43,726 bases of DNA from Tissierellia bacterium (GCA_012519355.1 JAAYQJ010000128.1:1-43726); one strand, 5' to 3'. Shown: positions 9,793-19,631, numbered from the stretch's first letter. A program made the numbers and translations. Notes: a model not told the origin generated them from the sequence alone.

Positions 9793-10881
9793 ATGAAAAT
9801 TGGATTGATTGGATTACCAACAGTAGGAAAAACGAGTTTGTTTAATCTTTTAACAGGTTCAAATATAGAAGTAACAGAGTTCTCCCAAGGGAAAGTGGAG
9901 GCTAATTTAGGTATTGCAAAGATACCCGATGAAAGAATAGACTACTTAGCAAGTATCTATGACCCTAAAAAGAAAACCTATGCTACTATAGAAGTTATAG
10001 ATGTACCAGGTTTAGTTAAGGGTTCCAGTGCAGGTAAGGGCGTAGGCAACCAATTTCTAGACAATATTAGGAAAGTTGATTTATTAGTTCATGTACTTAG
10101 GGTATTTGAAAATGACAATGTAATCCATGCTGATGGCAGCATTGACCCTATGAGGGATATTGAGACTGTAAACTTAGAACTCCTATTTGCAGACTTAGGA
10201 GTTATAGAGAATCGAATAAGCCGTATAGAAACCTCTAAAAAGGTTACAAAAGAGAACTTAGCCGAGCTAGAGGTCCTAAAGAAATGTAGAGAAGGCTTAG
10301 AAAATGGACTCTTACTAAATAATATTGACCTTAGTGATGAAGAGAAGGACTTATTAAAAACCTTTTCCTTCCTTTCAGAAAAACCAATGATTCTAGTTGC
10401 CAATATAGATGAGAATCAATTGATGGAAAAGGATTATCCAAGTAAAAAGGATTTAGCTGAATTTGCAGAATCTGCAAATACACCCTTAATTGAATTATGT
10501 ATTAAGACTGAATTAGAAATATCAGAACTAGAACCAGAGGATAGGGAAATGTTCTTAGAAGAATTAGGGATCGAGGAATCGGGAATAGACATTTTGTCTA
10601 AGACTTCCTATGATTACCTTGGGCTTATTTCCTTCCTTACAGCAGGAAAGGATGAAGTTAGAGCATGGACCATTAATAAGGGGACTATTGCAAAGGAAGC
10701 AGCAGGAAAAATTCACTCTGATATAGAAAAAGGATTTATAAGGGCAGAAGTATGCAAATTTGACTATCTAAAGGAACATGGTTCTATGGCAAAGGTAAAG
10801 GAAAAGGGACTTGCAAGATTAGAAGGCAAGGAATATGTAGTAGAAGATGGAGATATTATAGAATTTAGATTTAATGTATAA
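9793..10881 (+). CDS. ychF: YchF-family nucleotide-binding ATPase
   Basis: MKIGLIGLPTVGKTSLFNLLTG, IEVIDVPGLVKGSSAGKGVGNQFLDNIR, C-terminal TGS-like FDYLKEHGSMAKVKEKGLARLEGKEYVVEDGDIIEFRFNV. Confidence 0.9.
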   Translation: MKIGLIGLPTVGKTSLFNLLTGSNIEVTEFSQGKVEANLGIAKIPDERIDYLASIYDPKKKTYATIEVIDVPGLVKGSSAGKGVGNQFLDNIRKVDLLVHVLRVFENDNVIHADGSIDPMRDIETVNLELLFADLGVIENRISRIETSKKVTKENLAELEVLKKCREGLENGLLLNNIDLSDEEKDLLKTFSFLSEKPMILVANIDENQLMEKDYPSKKDLAEFAESANTPLIELCIKTELEISELEPEDREMFLEELGIEESGIDILSKTSYDYLGLISFLTAGKDEVRAWTINKGTIAKEAAGKIHSDIEKGFIRAEVCKFDYLKEHGSMAKVKEKGLARLEGKEYVVEDGDIIEFRFNV

Positions 10882-10882
10882 G

Positions 10883-10920
10883 AATTAAGCTTGAACAGAC
10901 AAGTTCAAGCTTAATTTTTT
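10883..10920 (+). terminator. Rho-independent terminator
   Basis: AATTAAGCTTGAAC-agacaa-GTTCAAGCTTAATTTTTT. Confidence 0.9.
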
Positions 10921-10973
10921 GAATGGATTTATAGTAGTTCACTTAACTAACCATATTCATAGGGAAGGATTTT

Positions 10974-12254
10974 CTAATCCTCTTCCCTCTTTCTTTTAAA
11001 GAAGGTATTTAATATTGGTGCCATAATAGCTGCTACTACTCCGCCGGAAAAACCATTATTATATAGACTTAGTCCACCATGGACTCCAATTATATTGGAT
11101 ACTACAGAAACATGGAGGAAACCAGCAAAGATTCCAGCAATAGTTCCATAAGCCCCAGCAATAGGAGCTAAAGTTGTACCGAATAATGCAGCTATAATCA
11201 TTGATGTGGAAGATACATCAAATACTTTCAAACTAGCAGCAATATATACTCCTATAAAAATAGGTATTGAGTTAACAGGATTTTTTCCAAAGGGTGAAAA
11301 AGCTATTACAGTGATTATACCAGCTACAACTGGACCATTGAACACACCTTTGGCTAATATTACATAAAGAATAGATATAAGTCCCATTATTCCCATATTA
11401 ATTAATGCCAATCCAAAACCAAAACGATCAATAAAATCTGACAAAAATCTTCCACTATGTTTAAAAATATTTGAATATCCATTAAAACTATTTCTATTCA
11501 TGAAATATCCAATGATTATATATAAAAGAGAGATGATTATTAATAGATTTCTCATATGAATACTGTATTCAGTAGAAAGAGTAGATTGGGTTTGTATTAC
11601 AAATCCAAATCCTCTTAGTAAAGATGCTATTATGGTTCCTATGACTCCACCTGTAAAACCAATATTATAAAGATTATATCCATCATGGAATTTAGACATA
11701 TGACCTGCCATAGGTGTAACTATAAAACCAATAATAATACCTGTAAATATAGCCAATGGAATGCTGATCATATAATCTAAATCAAGGCCTAGACCTATTT
11801 CGGTAACTACTGGTGCCAAAGTAGTTACAAAGAAAACAGGAACTAATACATTTTTCAACTCTATTTTCTTGAACTTTGCATATAGGTAACCACCTATAAA
11901 AATAGGCCATACATTGACTATGTTTTTTCCCATAAATGAGAAACCTAAAACAGTAATTACTGCAGCTATTAGAGGTCCTGTTATAGTAATATTATTTACA
12001 TACATAATAATAATACAAAATAGGGTAGTAAGACCTGCATTTACTAAAGTAGCTCCTACACCGCCAACTGCTAAATAATCCACCAATAATACATCTTGGC
12101 ATAGGATAATTTTATATAGTCCTTCAAAAATTTCCCTAGGCTTGTCTATTATAAACCCTAATAAAATTAGCAAAATTGGTACTGAAGAAAGTACAATATA
12201 ATTCAGTTTTTCCTCAGAAAAAATTAATTGACTTTTATTTATAGTTTCCTTCAT
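10974..12254 (-). CDS. Polytopic membrane protein, probable DUF1576 family, with internal duplication
   Basis: ~10 hydrophobic segments; repeated motifs GKNIVNVWPIFIGGYL / GKNPVNSIPIFIGVYI and DGYNLYNIGFTGGVIG / GGLSLYNNGFSGGVVA. Confidence 0.6.
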   Translation of the reverse strand: MKETINKSQLIFSEEKLNYIVLSSVPILLILLGFIIDKPREIFEGLYKIILCQDVLLVDYLAVGGVGATLVNAGLTTLFCIIIMYVNNITITGPLIAAVITVLGFSFMGKNIVNVWPIFIGGYLYAKFKKIELKNVLVPVFFVTTLAPVVTEIGLGLDLDYMISIPLAIFTGIIIGFIVTPMAGHMSKFHDGYNLYNIGFTGGVIGTIIASLLRGFGFVIQTQSTLSTEYSIHMRNLLIIISLLYIIIGYFMNRNSFNGYSNIFKHSGRFLSDFIDRFGFGLALINMGIMGLISILYVILAKGVFNGPVVAGIITVIAFSPFGKNPVNSIPIFIGVYIAASLKVFDVSSTSMIIAALFGTTLAPIAGAYGTIAGIFAGFLHVSVVSNIIGVHGGLSLYNNGFSGGVVAAIMAPILNTFFKRKREED

Positions 12255-12427
12255 AATCCTCTCCAACTATGATATTTATTAGACATATTATTATACCATA
12301 GGAATACATAAAGTGAATAGTAAAAACTAAATATTAATAAAATTATATGCTATTTAGCTACTTGCATATTTAACACTTGAAAAAATTTTATAAATATATT
12401 ATTATATATAGGTAATGGAAAATATTA

Positions 12428-12500
12428 GGGGCTTTGGCGAAGTTGGGATCGCGCCTGACTGGCAGTCAGGAGGTCAGGGGTTCAAGTCCCCTAAGCTCCA
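12428..12500 (+). tRNA. tRNA-Ala (anticodon GGC)
   Basis: Complete cloverleaf: acceptor GGGGCTT/AAGCTCC with G3:U70 identity pair, D-arm GCGA..TCGC, anticodon loop CTGGCAG, T-arm AGGGG TTCAAGT CCCCT; no encoded CCA. Confidence 0.95.
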
Positions 12501-12509
12501 TTTAGAAAT

Positions 12510-12540
12510 GGCTAGGAATACATATCCTAGCCTATTTTTA
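12510..12540 (+). terminator. Rho-independent terminator after tRNA-Ala
   Basis: GGCTAGGA-atacata-TCCTAGCC-TATTTTTA. Confidence 0.8.
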
Positions 12541-12685
12541 TGCTTATTTTTATCTCTCAAAAATATATAAAATCACAAAAATTTTTACTCGTAACTAACA
12601 GACAAGTAACAAATTTTTAATATTATGTGTATAATTTGGAAAAATGGGTAATAACATATTCATATTATATAAAAGAGGTGGTAAA

Positions 12686-13183
12686 ATGGGAAAATACAAT
12701 ATGGAAGAATTACACAAGATGACTATAGAAATGCTTGAAAAAAGAGGTGTAACACTAGAAGACATAGGAGAAATAGTTTTAATGCTTCAAAAAAAGTATT
12801 ATCCAGAGCTAACCTTGGAGACTTGCGTAGAGAACATTAGGCTAGTCCTTACCAAGAGGGAAATTATCCACGCAATATTAACGGGAATTGCCTTAGATGA
12901 ATTGGCAGAAAAAAAGCTATTACCTGAGCCCCTTCAAACCATAGTTGAAAGTGATGAAGGCTTGTTTGGTATAGATGAAATCATACCCTTATCCATAGTA
13001 AATGTCTATGGCACTATTGGATTAACCAATTATGGATACTTAGACAAGGAGAAACTAGGTGTTATAAAGAAACTAGATAAGATGAAAAATGGGTCTGTCC
13101 ATACTTTCTTAGATGATTTAGTAGCAGCCATTGCAGCAGCCACTGCCAGTAGAATTGCCCATTCTAAAAGTGAGAAAGAGTAG
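12686..13183 (+). CDS. Phosphatidylglycerophosphatase A-like protein (PgpA/YutG)
   Basis: EIVLMLQKKYYPELTLETCVENIRLVLTKREIIHAILTGIALDELAE...NVYGTIGLTNYGYLDKEK...HTFLDDLVAAIAAATASRIAH; start set at ATG 12686 after gaggtgg. Confidence 0.8.
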   Translation: MGKYNMEELHKMTIEMLEKRGVTLEDIGEIVLMLQKKYYPELTLETCVENIRLVLTKREIIHAILTGIALDELAEKKLLPEPLQTIVESDEGLFGIDEIIPLSIVNVYGTIGLTNYGYLDKEKLGVIKKLDKMKNGSVHTFLDDLVAAIAAATASRIAHSKSEKE

Positions 13184-13201
13184 ACTTTTTGTCTACTCTT
13201 T
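13175..13201. terminator. Bidirectional terminator between convergent genes
   Basis: AAAGAGTAGAC-tttttt-GTCTACTCTTT. Confidence 0.85.
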
Positions 13202-14222
13202 ACCATTCTATGGATATCATCGATTTATTGATAGATTTTAAATCCTTAGCACCAGTTAATATCATAGTCTGTAGGAGCTGATATTTCATATCATTGATAA
13301 CCTTGGCAACCCCTTCCCTAAACCCACCATAGGCTCCAATGACTATCGGTCTACCTATTAGAACAGCATCAGCACCTAGGGCTAACATCTTAAATATATC
13401 TACTCCAGAACGTATGCCCCCATCTACAAGTATCATAATTTTTCCCTTAACAGCTTCTACTACTTCAGGTAAGACTTTTGCAGTAGACTGGGTACCATCT
13501 AAAACCCTGCCACCATGATTAGATACTACTATGGCTTTTGCACCAGCTTCAACAGCCAGTAGGGCCTCTTCCTTTGTCATTATTCCCTTTAGTATAAAGG
13601 GTAGGTGGGTGGAAGAAATTATTTCCTTAAGCTCATCTACAGTTTTAGGACCAACTGGGGCTCCGTGTAAAGCCAAGGTTATTAAACCAGCCCCATCTAT
13701 ATCCATACCTACAGCAATAGCATTAATATTTTCTGCTTTTTTCACAGCATCTATAACTACTGGGTTTTCTTTAGGCTTAATAATGGGGACACCTCTACTA
13801 TTTACTTTCTCAAGCAAGCTTAAGCCAATATTGTAGTTCTTAGGATCTGCAGAATCACCGATCATTGCAATGGTACCAGCATCTATACTACCATTAACTA
13901 CACTTTCTATATACATTTCTTCTAACAAAGCTCCTCCCATATTAAAGGAAGTGCCAGTTATAGGAGCACTGATTAAGGGCAAGTCCAATTTTGCTCCAAA
14001 GAAATCAAAGGTTAAATCAGGATTTTTAGCATCATGTATGGTTTTTAACCTTACTTTGACTTTGGCCAAATCCTCCACATTAGCTTTAAAGGAAGAGCCA
14101 GTAAGGGCACCACCCATACCAGGGACTTCTCCAGCACAGGCTACTCCATTACATAGGGGACAAACCCTACAAAAGTCCTTCAAATTTTCTTTTGCAACAG
14201 CTCTAATTTCCTTCATATCCAT
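13200..14222 (-). CDS. FMN-dependent alpha-hydroxyacid dehydrogenase/oxidase family protein with N-terminal Cys motif
   Basis: Lactate oxidase/glycolate oxidase family motifs FILKGIMTKEEA, AIVVSNHGGRVLDGT, ILVDGGIRSGVDIFKMLALGADAVLIGRP; N-terminal CRVCPLCNGVACAG. Confidence 0.82.
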   Translation of the reverse strand: MDMKEIRAVAKENLKDFCRVCPLCNGVACAGEVPGMGGALTGSSFKANVEDLAKVKVRLKTIHDAKNPDLTFDFFGAKLDLPLISAPITGTSFNMGGALLEEMYIESVVNGSIDAGTIAMIGDSADPKNYNIGLSLLEKVNSRGVPIIKPKENPVVIDAVKKAENINAIAVGMDIDGAGLITLALHGAPVGPKTVDELKEIISSTHLPFILKGIMTKEEALLAVEAGAKAIVVSNHGGRVLDGTQSTAKVLPEVVEAVKGKIMILVDGGIRSGVDIFKMLALGADAVLIGRPIVIGAYGGFREGVAKVINDMKYQLLQTMILTGAKDLKSINKSMISIEW

Positions 14223-14251
14223 TTAATTATACTCCCCCTTTATGTTTTTAG

Positions 14252-15358
14252 TTAATGGCTTTCTATAATTGATGCCACTAACTTAGAAAGCTTAATTAAA
14301 TCATCAACTCCTATGTATTCATTAACGCTATGGGCATTAAACATACCTACACCTAAGGTTGCAGCTTTAACACCCTTACTATTGAGGATATTAGTGTCTG
14401 AACCACCACCTGTAGTATTTGGTTTGTAAGTAATATTAATTTTTTCCATGGCAGTTTTGATGATATTTAATATAGGTTCATCTTTATCTAAGGAAAAGGT
14501 TGGATAAGCATGCTTTACCTCAATGACAACTTCAGCACCAAATTCCTTTGCAGCATTTTCCATGGCTTCAACCATATGAGCTACCTGTTTTTCTAACTTT
14601 TCTTCCTTTAAACTACGAGCCTCCAATTCCATTTCTGCATAATCGGCTACAATATTGGTTGCAGTCCCTCCCCTTATGATACCTACATTAGCAGTAGTTT
14701 CTTCATCTATTCTTAGGAGGTTCATCTTGTTAATGGCTTTAGATGCAACCTGAATAGCATTAATACCCTTTTCAGGACTTAGGCCTGCATGGGCAGCCTT
14801 CCCATGGAATTTAGCATGGATTTGAGTTTGTGCGGGACCCTGTACATTTACTCCACCTATATCCCCACTGGCATCTAAGACGAAGGCCATTTTTGATTTT
14901 ATATTGGAGTAGTCTAGGTATTTTGAGCCATAAAGACCTACTTCTTCACATATTGTAAATACTACTTCAATATCTCCGTGGGGAATATTATTCTCCTTTA
15001 TATACCTAATCCCTTCTAAAATACCTATTATCCCTGCCTTATCATCAGCAGAAAGGATGGTATTTCCTTTAGATTTTATAATCCCATCTTCAATAATAGG
15101 CTCAATGTTTTCGCATGGAGTAACTGTGTCCATGTGGGCGCAGAACATAATGGGGTCTACATCCTTATTTCCTTTTAAGAAACCAATCAGGTTTCCAGTA
15201 TTTGAACCTGCCTTTTCTCCAGCATTATCAACTATTACTTCAAATCCTAATTCTTCCATATCCTTTTTAAGTACTTTAGCAAAATCAGCCTCTTTATAGC
15301 TAGGACTTGATATTTTAACATAATCAATAAATCTTGAAACAATTCTATCTTTGTTCAT
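14252..15358 (-). CDS. M20/M28-type metallopeptidase, peptidase T-like
   Basis: MFCAHMDTVTPCENIEP, ILSADDKAGIIGILEGIRY, FTICEEVGLYGSKYLD; start set to MNKDRIV after aaaggagg. Confidence 0.82.
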   Translation of the reverse strand: MNKDRIVSRFIDYVKISSPSYKEADFAKVLKKDMEELGFEVIVDNAGEKAGSNTGNLIGFLKGNKDVDPIMFCAHMDTVTPCENIEPIIEDGIIKSKGNTILSADDKAGIIGILEGIRYIKENNIPHGDIEVVFTICEEVGLYGSKYLDYSNIKSKMAFVLDASGDIGGVNVQGPAQTQIHAKFHGKAAHAGLSPEKGINAIQVASKAINKMNLLRIDEETTANVGIIRGGTATNIVADYAEMELEARSLKEEKLEKQVAHMVEAMENAAKEFGAEVVIEVKHAYPTFSLDKDEPILNIIKTAMEKINITYKPNTTGGGSDTNILNSKGVKAATLGVGMFNAHSVNEYIGVDDLIKLSKLVASIIESH

Positions 15359-15424
15359 TACAAGCCTCCTTTGTTTGAGTTTATACAAGTAAATCATACT
15401 ATAGTTAGGATTTACTTTCAATAA

Positions 15425-15452
15425 AATATCAGGCTTTTATGAGCCTGATATT
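15425..15452 (-). terminator. Rho-independent terminator of the ABC exporter operon
   Basis: ATATCAGGCT-tttatg-AGCCTGATAT with A/T-rich flanks. Confidence 0.7.
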
Positions 15453-16551
15453 ATTTTCTTACAAAATCTTTTAATTTATAACTACCTGCAGTAAATAGTG
15501 CTAAAATCATCAAAAGTACTATGAAAGTATTGGGGAAGAGTATTGACTTTTCTAAACTATCAAATATCCAGTATTGGGGTGTAAATTTTCCAAGGTTTTT
15601 TATAAATTGAGGTGCATTATCATATATACCTCCATAGGCAAACATAGATAAAAACAAGGTTAACATTGCTACTAAAGCGGTAATCAAAGACCCAATACTC
15701 TCATTGTTGAAAATCCTAGTCATAGCTAAAGATAAGGTGATGGAAAACAAACTAGATAATATTAGATTAACAACAATAATATGAAGATTTATTATGTTAT
15801 AACCAATAAATTTTTGACCTAATAGAAGAACTATTAAATTGGAAGCTACTTGAAAGATCAGCAATGACAAGGCTATACTTCCCAAGATGGTTGCTGTTTT
15901 ATTTGGAGTAGTCACAGCTCTTGAAATTATATTTTTCTTTTTAAATTCAATTAATTCCGTTCCAATGGTTGAAGCACCTAGTATAATGAAATATATTAAA
16001 AGCATGGTTACAGTATGCAAATCACCTGTGGTAGTCTTTCTATGTCTCTCAAATAATGTACTAGCCTTTAGTACATACAAATCATCTTTACTAGAAATAA
16101 CGCCCTTATCTACCAATAGCTTTTCCTTTATCAGTTCATTTATTTTATTGTTAATCTCCATTTCTAGAGGAATTACAGCATTTCCTTCTTCTCTTTTATA
16201 GGATTCAATAATAGGCTTTTGGTAGTTATTAATCTTTTTAGTAAAATCCTTTGGAATATTATAAACTATAGCTACTTCATTTCTCTCCAAAAGTTCTAGG
16301 GCCATATCTATATCATTTTCAAGTATCCATTGAGATTTAGTTTGAGCCCCTAATATTTCCATGCCTAAGTTTCCACTATCCTCTATATTAAAAGCTACAT
16401 CAATAGTTGAAGGAGAAGGTCCATTACTTCCTCCGTCTATAAAGTTAACAAAGAAAATAACTGCTACAGGCATAATGAGCATTAGACCAAGTTTGAGAGG
16501 ATCTTTTAACATCCTTTTTATATTTACATATATCAGTTGAATTAAATTCAT
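15451..16551 (-). CDS. ABC-2 type transporter permease
   Basis: ABC-2 membrane topology: N-terminal TM, large extracytoplasmic domain, C-terminal TM cluster; ATGA overlap with the upstream permease. Confidence 0.8.
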   Translation of the reverse strand: MNLIQLIYVNIKRMLKDPLKLGLMLIMPVAVIFFVNFIDGGSNGPSPSTIDVAFNIEDSGNLGMEILGAQTKSQWILENDIDMALELLERNEVAIVYNIPKDFTKKINNYQKPIIESYKREEGNAVIPLEMEINNKINELIKEKLLVDKGVISSKDDLYVLKASTLFERHRKTTTGDLHTVTMLLIYFIILGASTIGTELIEFKKKNIISRAVTTPNKTATILGSIALSLLIFQVASNLIVLLLGQKFIGYNIINLHIIVVNLILSSLFSITLSLAMTRIFNNESIGSLITALVAMLTLFLSMFAYGGIYDNAPQFIKNLGKFTPQYWIFDSLEKSILFPNTFIVLLMILALFTAGSYKLKDFVRK

Positions 16552-17726
16552 TTACTTACACCCCATTTCATTTGAACTGCCAAGATATTCAGTATATATA
16601 AGAAAAGAGATATTCCAACCATAATAAATAGATAATTTGAGATTGAGCTTATTGTACCATCTAATAAATAATTTCTATAGGTATTACTAAACAGTATATC
16701 CAATTTTATTTTGGATAAAAATGCCACTGTTTTATTTGTATTAAACTTTGTTATAGGTCCTAGCATGCCACCAAATACCATTTGAACTATTAGAAGAATT
16801 TGGATTAAAGGGAGACCATATTTTTTCTTAAATATAGTGGATATTAAAGTACCTACTCCTGTAATTAAAAGGCTTTGTACTAGAATAATCAATAGTAGCA
16901 ATGGAAGTGGTCCTTGAAAAGAAAGACCAGTAATTCTATATGCAAATATATAGATAATATTAGCTACAATAATAGTAAGATAGTTTGATGCAAATCCATA
17001 ATTAAAATATTGGAGTCTAGTCATGGAAGTGGACATTATCCGATGATATATTCCTCTTTCCTTTTCTAAAGCATCTGAAGAGATTACTGCCATCATAAAA
17101 ATAATAAAAGCAAAACTTAGAAAAGTAATGGAGTAATATTCATAGGAGTTTAAACTTTTTCTTACATTATGAATATTATTCTTTATTGGGTTAGTAGTAT
17201 AAGCAGTAGTTAATATATTGCTAATTTCCAATATAAGATTTTCCTTCTCTTCAGGTGATATGGGCATATTTTCTATATTTCTGTATATAACTAGTCCTTG
17301 ACTTATTTCCTCATTATATTTATCAATAATATTCATCAAAATATTTCCCATGGTAGTTGAAGCTTTTTCTTCTGCTTCTACCTTTATAGGAGTAGAATTA
17401 TTGCCTAGTAAACTATCTTCATAGCCTTGTGGAATTCTTATGGTATAATCGTATTTTTCCTCTGGAGAAGTTTTAACGGTCATGATATTTGACATTTCTT
17501 CGCTGTTCAAAAAGTTAACCAAATTCTCTGATTGAACAGTATTATCTTCATCTTGGATTATAACTGAAAAAATAGGGTTATTAATTGTAGGAGTAAATAA
17601 ATCTTTTTGCATATATCCCATGACTAAGGCAATTATTATGGGGTAAATTCCATAGGATAGTAAAAAAGCAGGGAACTCTTTTATTAATCCTTTGATATTG
17701 ATTTTTAAATAAGCTAATAATTTCAT
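16548..17726 (-). CDS. ABC-2 type transporter permease
   Basis: ABC-2 topology; SSDALEKERGIYHRIMSTSMTRLQY; natural TGA stop overlapping the next start (ATGA). Confidence 0.8.
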   Translation of the reverse strand: MKLLAYLKINIKGLIKEFPAFLLSYGIYPIIIALVMGYMQKDLFTPTINNPIFSVIIQDEDNTVQSENLVNFLNSEEMSNIMTVKTSPEEKYDYTIRIPQGYEDSLLGNNSTPIKVEAEEKASTTMGNILMNIIDKYNEEISQGLVIYRNIENMPISPEEKENLILEISNILTTAYTTNPIKNNIHNVRKSLNSYEYYSITFLSFAFIIFMMAVISSDALEKERGIYHRIMSTSMTRLQYFNYGFASNYLTIIVANIIYIFAYRITGLSFQGPLPLLLLIILVQSLLITGVGTLISTIFKKKYGLPLIQILLIVQMVFGGMLGPITKFNTNKTVAFLSKIKLDILFSNTYRNYLLDGTISSISNYLFIMVGISLFLYILNILAVQMKWGVSK

Positions 17727-17736
17727 AATATCACCT

Positions 17737-18675
17737 CTAATCCCTTAATTTCTTTCCAGTTAAGGCTAAAAATACTTCTTCCAAATTTGGCTCTTCAACA
17801 TTTATACTTCTAATTGTGGAATGATTGTTTTCTAGGATTTTCAAAAGCGGCTCAAGTTTGAAATTATAATCCTCAACTAGAAGTTTTATTTCATCGTGAG
17901 AATTCTCACAATCAATTACCCCATCTATGGATTTAATCTTGTCTATCAATTCATTTGTTATATTTTCGATTTTTAGATTTACTTTATTATTGTTGCTTAT
18001 CATGGATTTTACATTTTTTTTGCTGCCATAGGCAATTTCTTTTCCCTCATCTATGATAAATAGGTTGTTGCAAAGATATTCTACCTCCTCCATGTAATGG
18101 GAGGTATATATGACTGTTGTATTATGGTCCCTATTAATTCCCTTAATAAATTCGAATATATGGTTCCTTGAGTGAGGGTCAATACCTACTGTTGGTTCAT
18201 CTAAGATCAATATTTTAGGTTGATGCATTATTGCTGCTGCTAAATTTAATCTCCTTTTCATACCACCAGAGAATTTCTTAACTTTTTCCTTTTTCTTTTC
18301 ATTTAGGCCTGTAACATCTAGGGCATAAGAAATTTTTTCTTTCAATAACTTTCCCTTTAAGCCATAGAGGCTTCCAAAGAATTCTAAATTATCATAGGCA
18401 GATACGGTTTCAATTAGGGCTAGCTCTTGAGGAACTAAGCCAAAGAACTCCTTAGCTTTCAAGGTTTCCTTTTTAATATCATATCCCCCAATAGTAACCT
18501 TACCGTTATTCGCATCTAATAGGCCAGTCATGATATTGATTAAAGTTGATTTTCCTGCCCCATTTGGACCTATTAGGCCAAAAATATCTCCTTCTTCTAC
18601 TGTAAAGGATATATTGTCTAGTACAATTTTGTCATCGAACTTTTTGCTAACATTTTTTACTTCAATAATATTCAT
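17737..18675 (-). CDS. ABC exporter ATP-binding protein (drug/linearmycin-type)
   Basis: Walker A GPNGAGKST, FSGGMKRRLNLAAAIMHQPKILILDEPTVGIDPHSR. Confidence 0.88.
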   Translation of the reverse strand: MNIIEVKNVSKKFDDKIVLDNISFTVEEGDIFGLIGPNGAGKSTLINIMTGLLDANNGKVTIGGYDIKKETLKAKEFFGLVPQELALIETVSAYDNLEFFGSLYGLKGKLLKEKISYALDVTGLNEKKKEKVKKFSGGMKRRLNLAAAIMHQPKILILDEPTVGIDPHSRNHIFEFIKGINRDHNTTVIYTSHYMEEVEYLCNNLFIIDEGKEIAYGSKKNVKSMISNNNKVNLKIENITNELIDKIKSIDGVIDCENSHDEIKLLVEDYNFKLEPLLKILENNHSTIRSINVEEPNLEEVFLALTGKKLRD

Positions 18676-18732
18676 TCTAAAACCCCCTGTCTTTATAGTG
18701 AATAACTAATAGTTAATAGTGAATGGCTTTGT

Positions 18733-18834
18733 CAATTCACAATTCACAATGCACAATGTATAATTGTGAAAGTCGAGGATTAGGGTTTCAATGACCCAAA
18801 AGTATGACCCTAATAATTGTGAATTGTGCATTGC
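18733..18834. repeat. Intergenic imperfect inverted repeat with AATTGTG/CACAATT heptad repeats
   Basis: CAATTCACAATTCACAATGCACAATG ... GATTAGGGT...ACCCTAAT...AATTGTGAATTGTGCATTG; nested inverted arms. Confidence 0.65.
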
Positions 18835-18891
18835 TTAGTTTAATTATATGGAAAATCATGTCAAAAACACATTGCCTAAGGTAACAAAAAA

Positions 18892-18909
18892 AGAGTGACT
18901 TTCGTCACT
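18892..18909 (-). terminator. Rho-independent terminator after response regulator gene
   Basis: Minus strand AGTGAC-gaa-AGTCACT followed by CTTTTTTT. Confidence 0.8.
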
Positions 18910-19555
18910 ACTTTATTAGATGGTTTTTATATGCAAAGACTGCTATTTGCGTCCTATCTCGAAGGTCAAGCTTTGATAATATTGAACTTACATTGTTCTT
19001 TATTGTTCCTTCAGAAAGGAAAAGCTTTTCACCTATTTCCTTATTTGAAAACCCTTCTGCTATAAGCTTTATAATATCGTATTCCTTTTCAGTAAGCTTA
19101 TATTCCTTTAAGATTTTGTTGAGATCAGGATTTGAACTATTGTGATTGAGTAAATCAAGGGCTATATCCGGATGTATTACAACATTTCCTATTACTGCAG
19201 CCTTTATGCCTTCATAGATTAAATCATAGGAACTGTCCTTTAGAAGATAGCCTGAGGCCCCATTTTTCAAAGCTTCTTGAATATATTCAATATCCCTAAA
19301 GGTGGTTAGTATCAAAACCTTAGTATTAGGGAATTCATTTTTTATTAATCTAGTGCCTTCTACTCCATCACATAGGGGCATCCTAATATCCATTAGGACT
19401 AAGTCTATTTCATGGCTTTTACAGATTTTCAAAGCATCAAGGCCATTTTCCCCCATATCAATTACATCAATGTCTTCATATGAAGATAGGATGATTTTTA
19501 AACCTTCCCTTATTAACTTTTCATCATCAACAATTGCAATTCTTATCTTATCCAT
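18908..19555 (-). CDS. NarL/LuxR-family response regulator
   Basis: REC IRIAIVDDEKLIREGLKIIL...DLVLMDIRMP; C-terminal HTH LTEKEYDIIKLIAEGFSNKEIGEKLFLSEGTIKNNVSSILSKLDLRDRTQ. Confidence 0.9.
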   Translation of the reverse strand: MDKIRIAIVDDEKLIREGLKIILSSYEDIDVIDMGENGLDALKICKSHEIDLVLMDIRMPLCDGVEGTRLIKNEFPNTKVLILTTFRDIEYIQEALKNGASGYLLKDSSYDLIYEGIKAAVIGNVVIHPDIALDLLNHNSSNPDLNKILKEYKLTEKEYDIIKLIAEGFSNKEIGEKLFLSEGTIKNNVSSILSKLDLRDRTQIAVFAYKNHLIK

Positions 19556-19631
19556 ATAATCACCACCTTCTTTTAAGAAAGCTCAAGAAATTTGCATTGA
19601 TATTAATTAAAAGCTCAGTGTCTTTTAGTCA

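Noticed and set aside
13531-14226. Plus-strand ORFs of 101 and 118 aa opposite the alpha-hydroxyacid dehydrogenase
   Set aside because: Antisense to a strongly conserved gene; composition typical of shadow ORFs.
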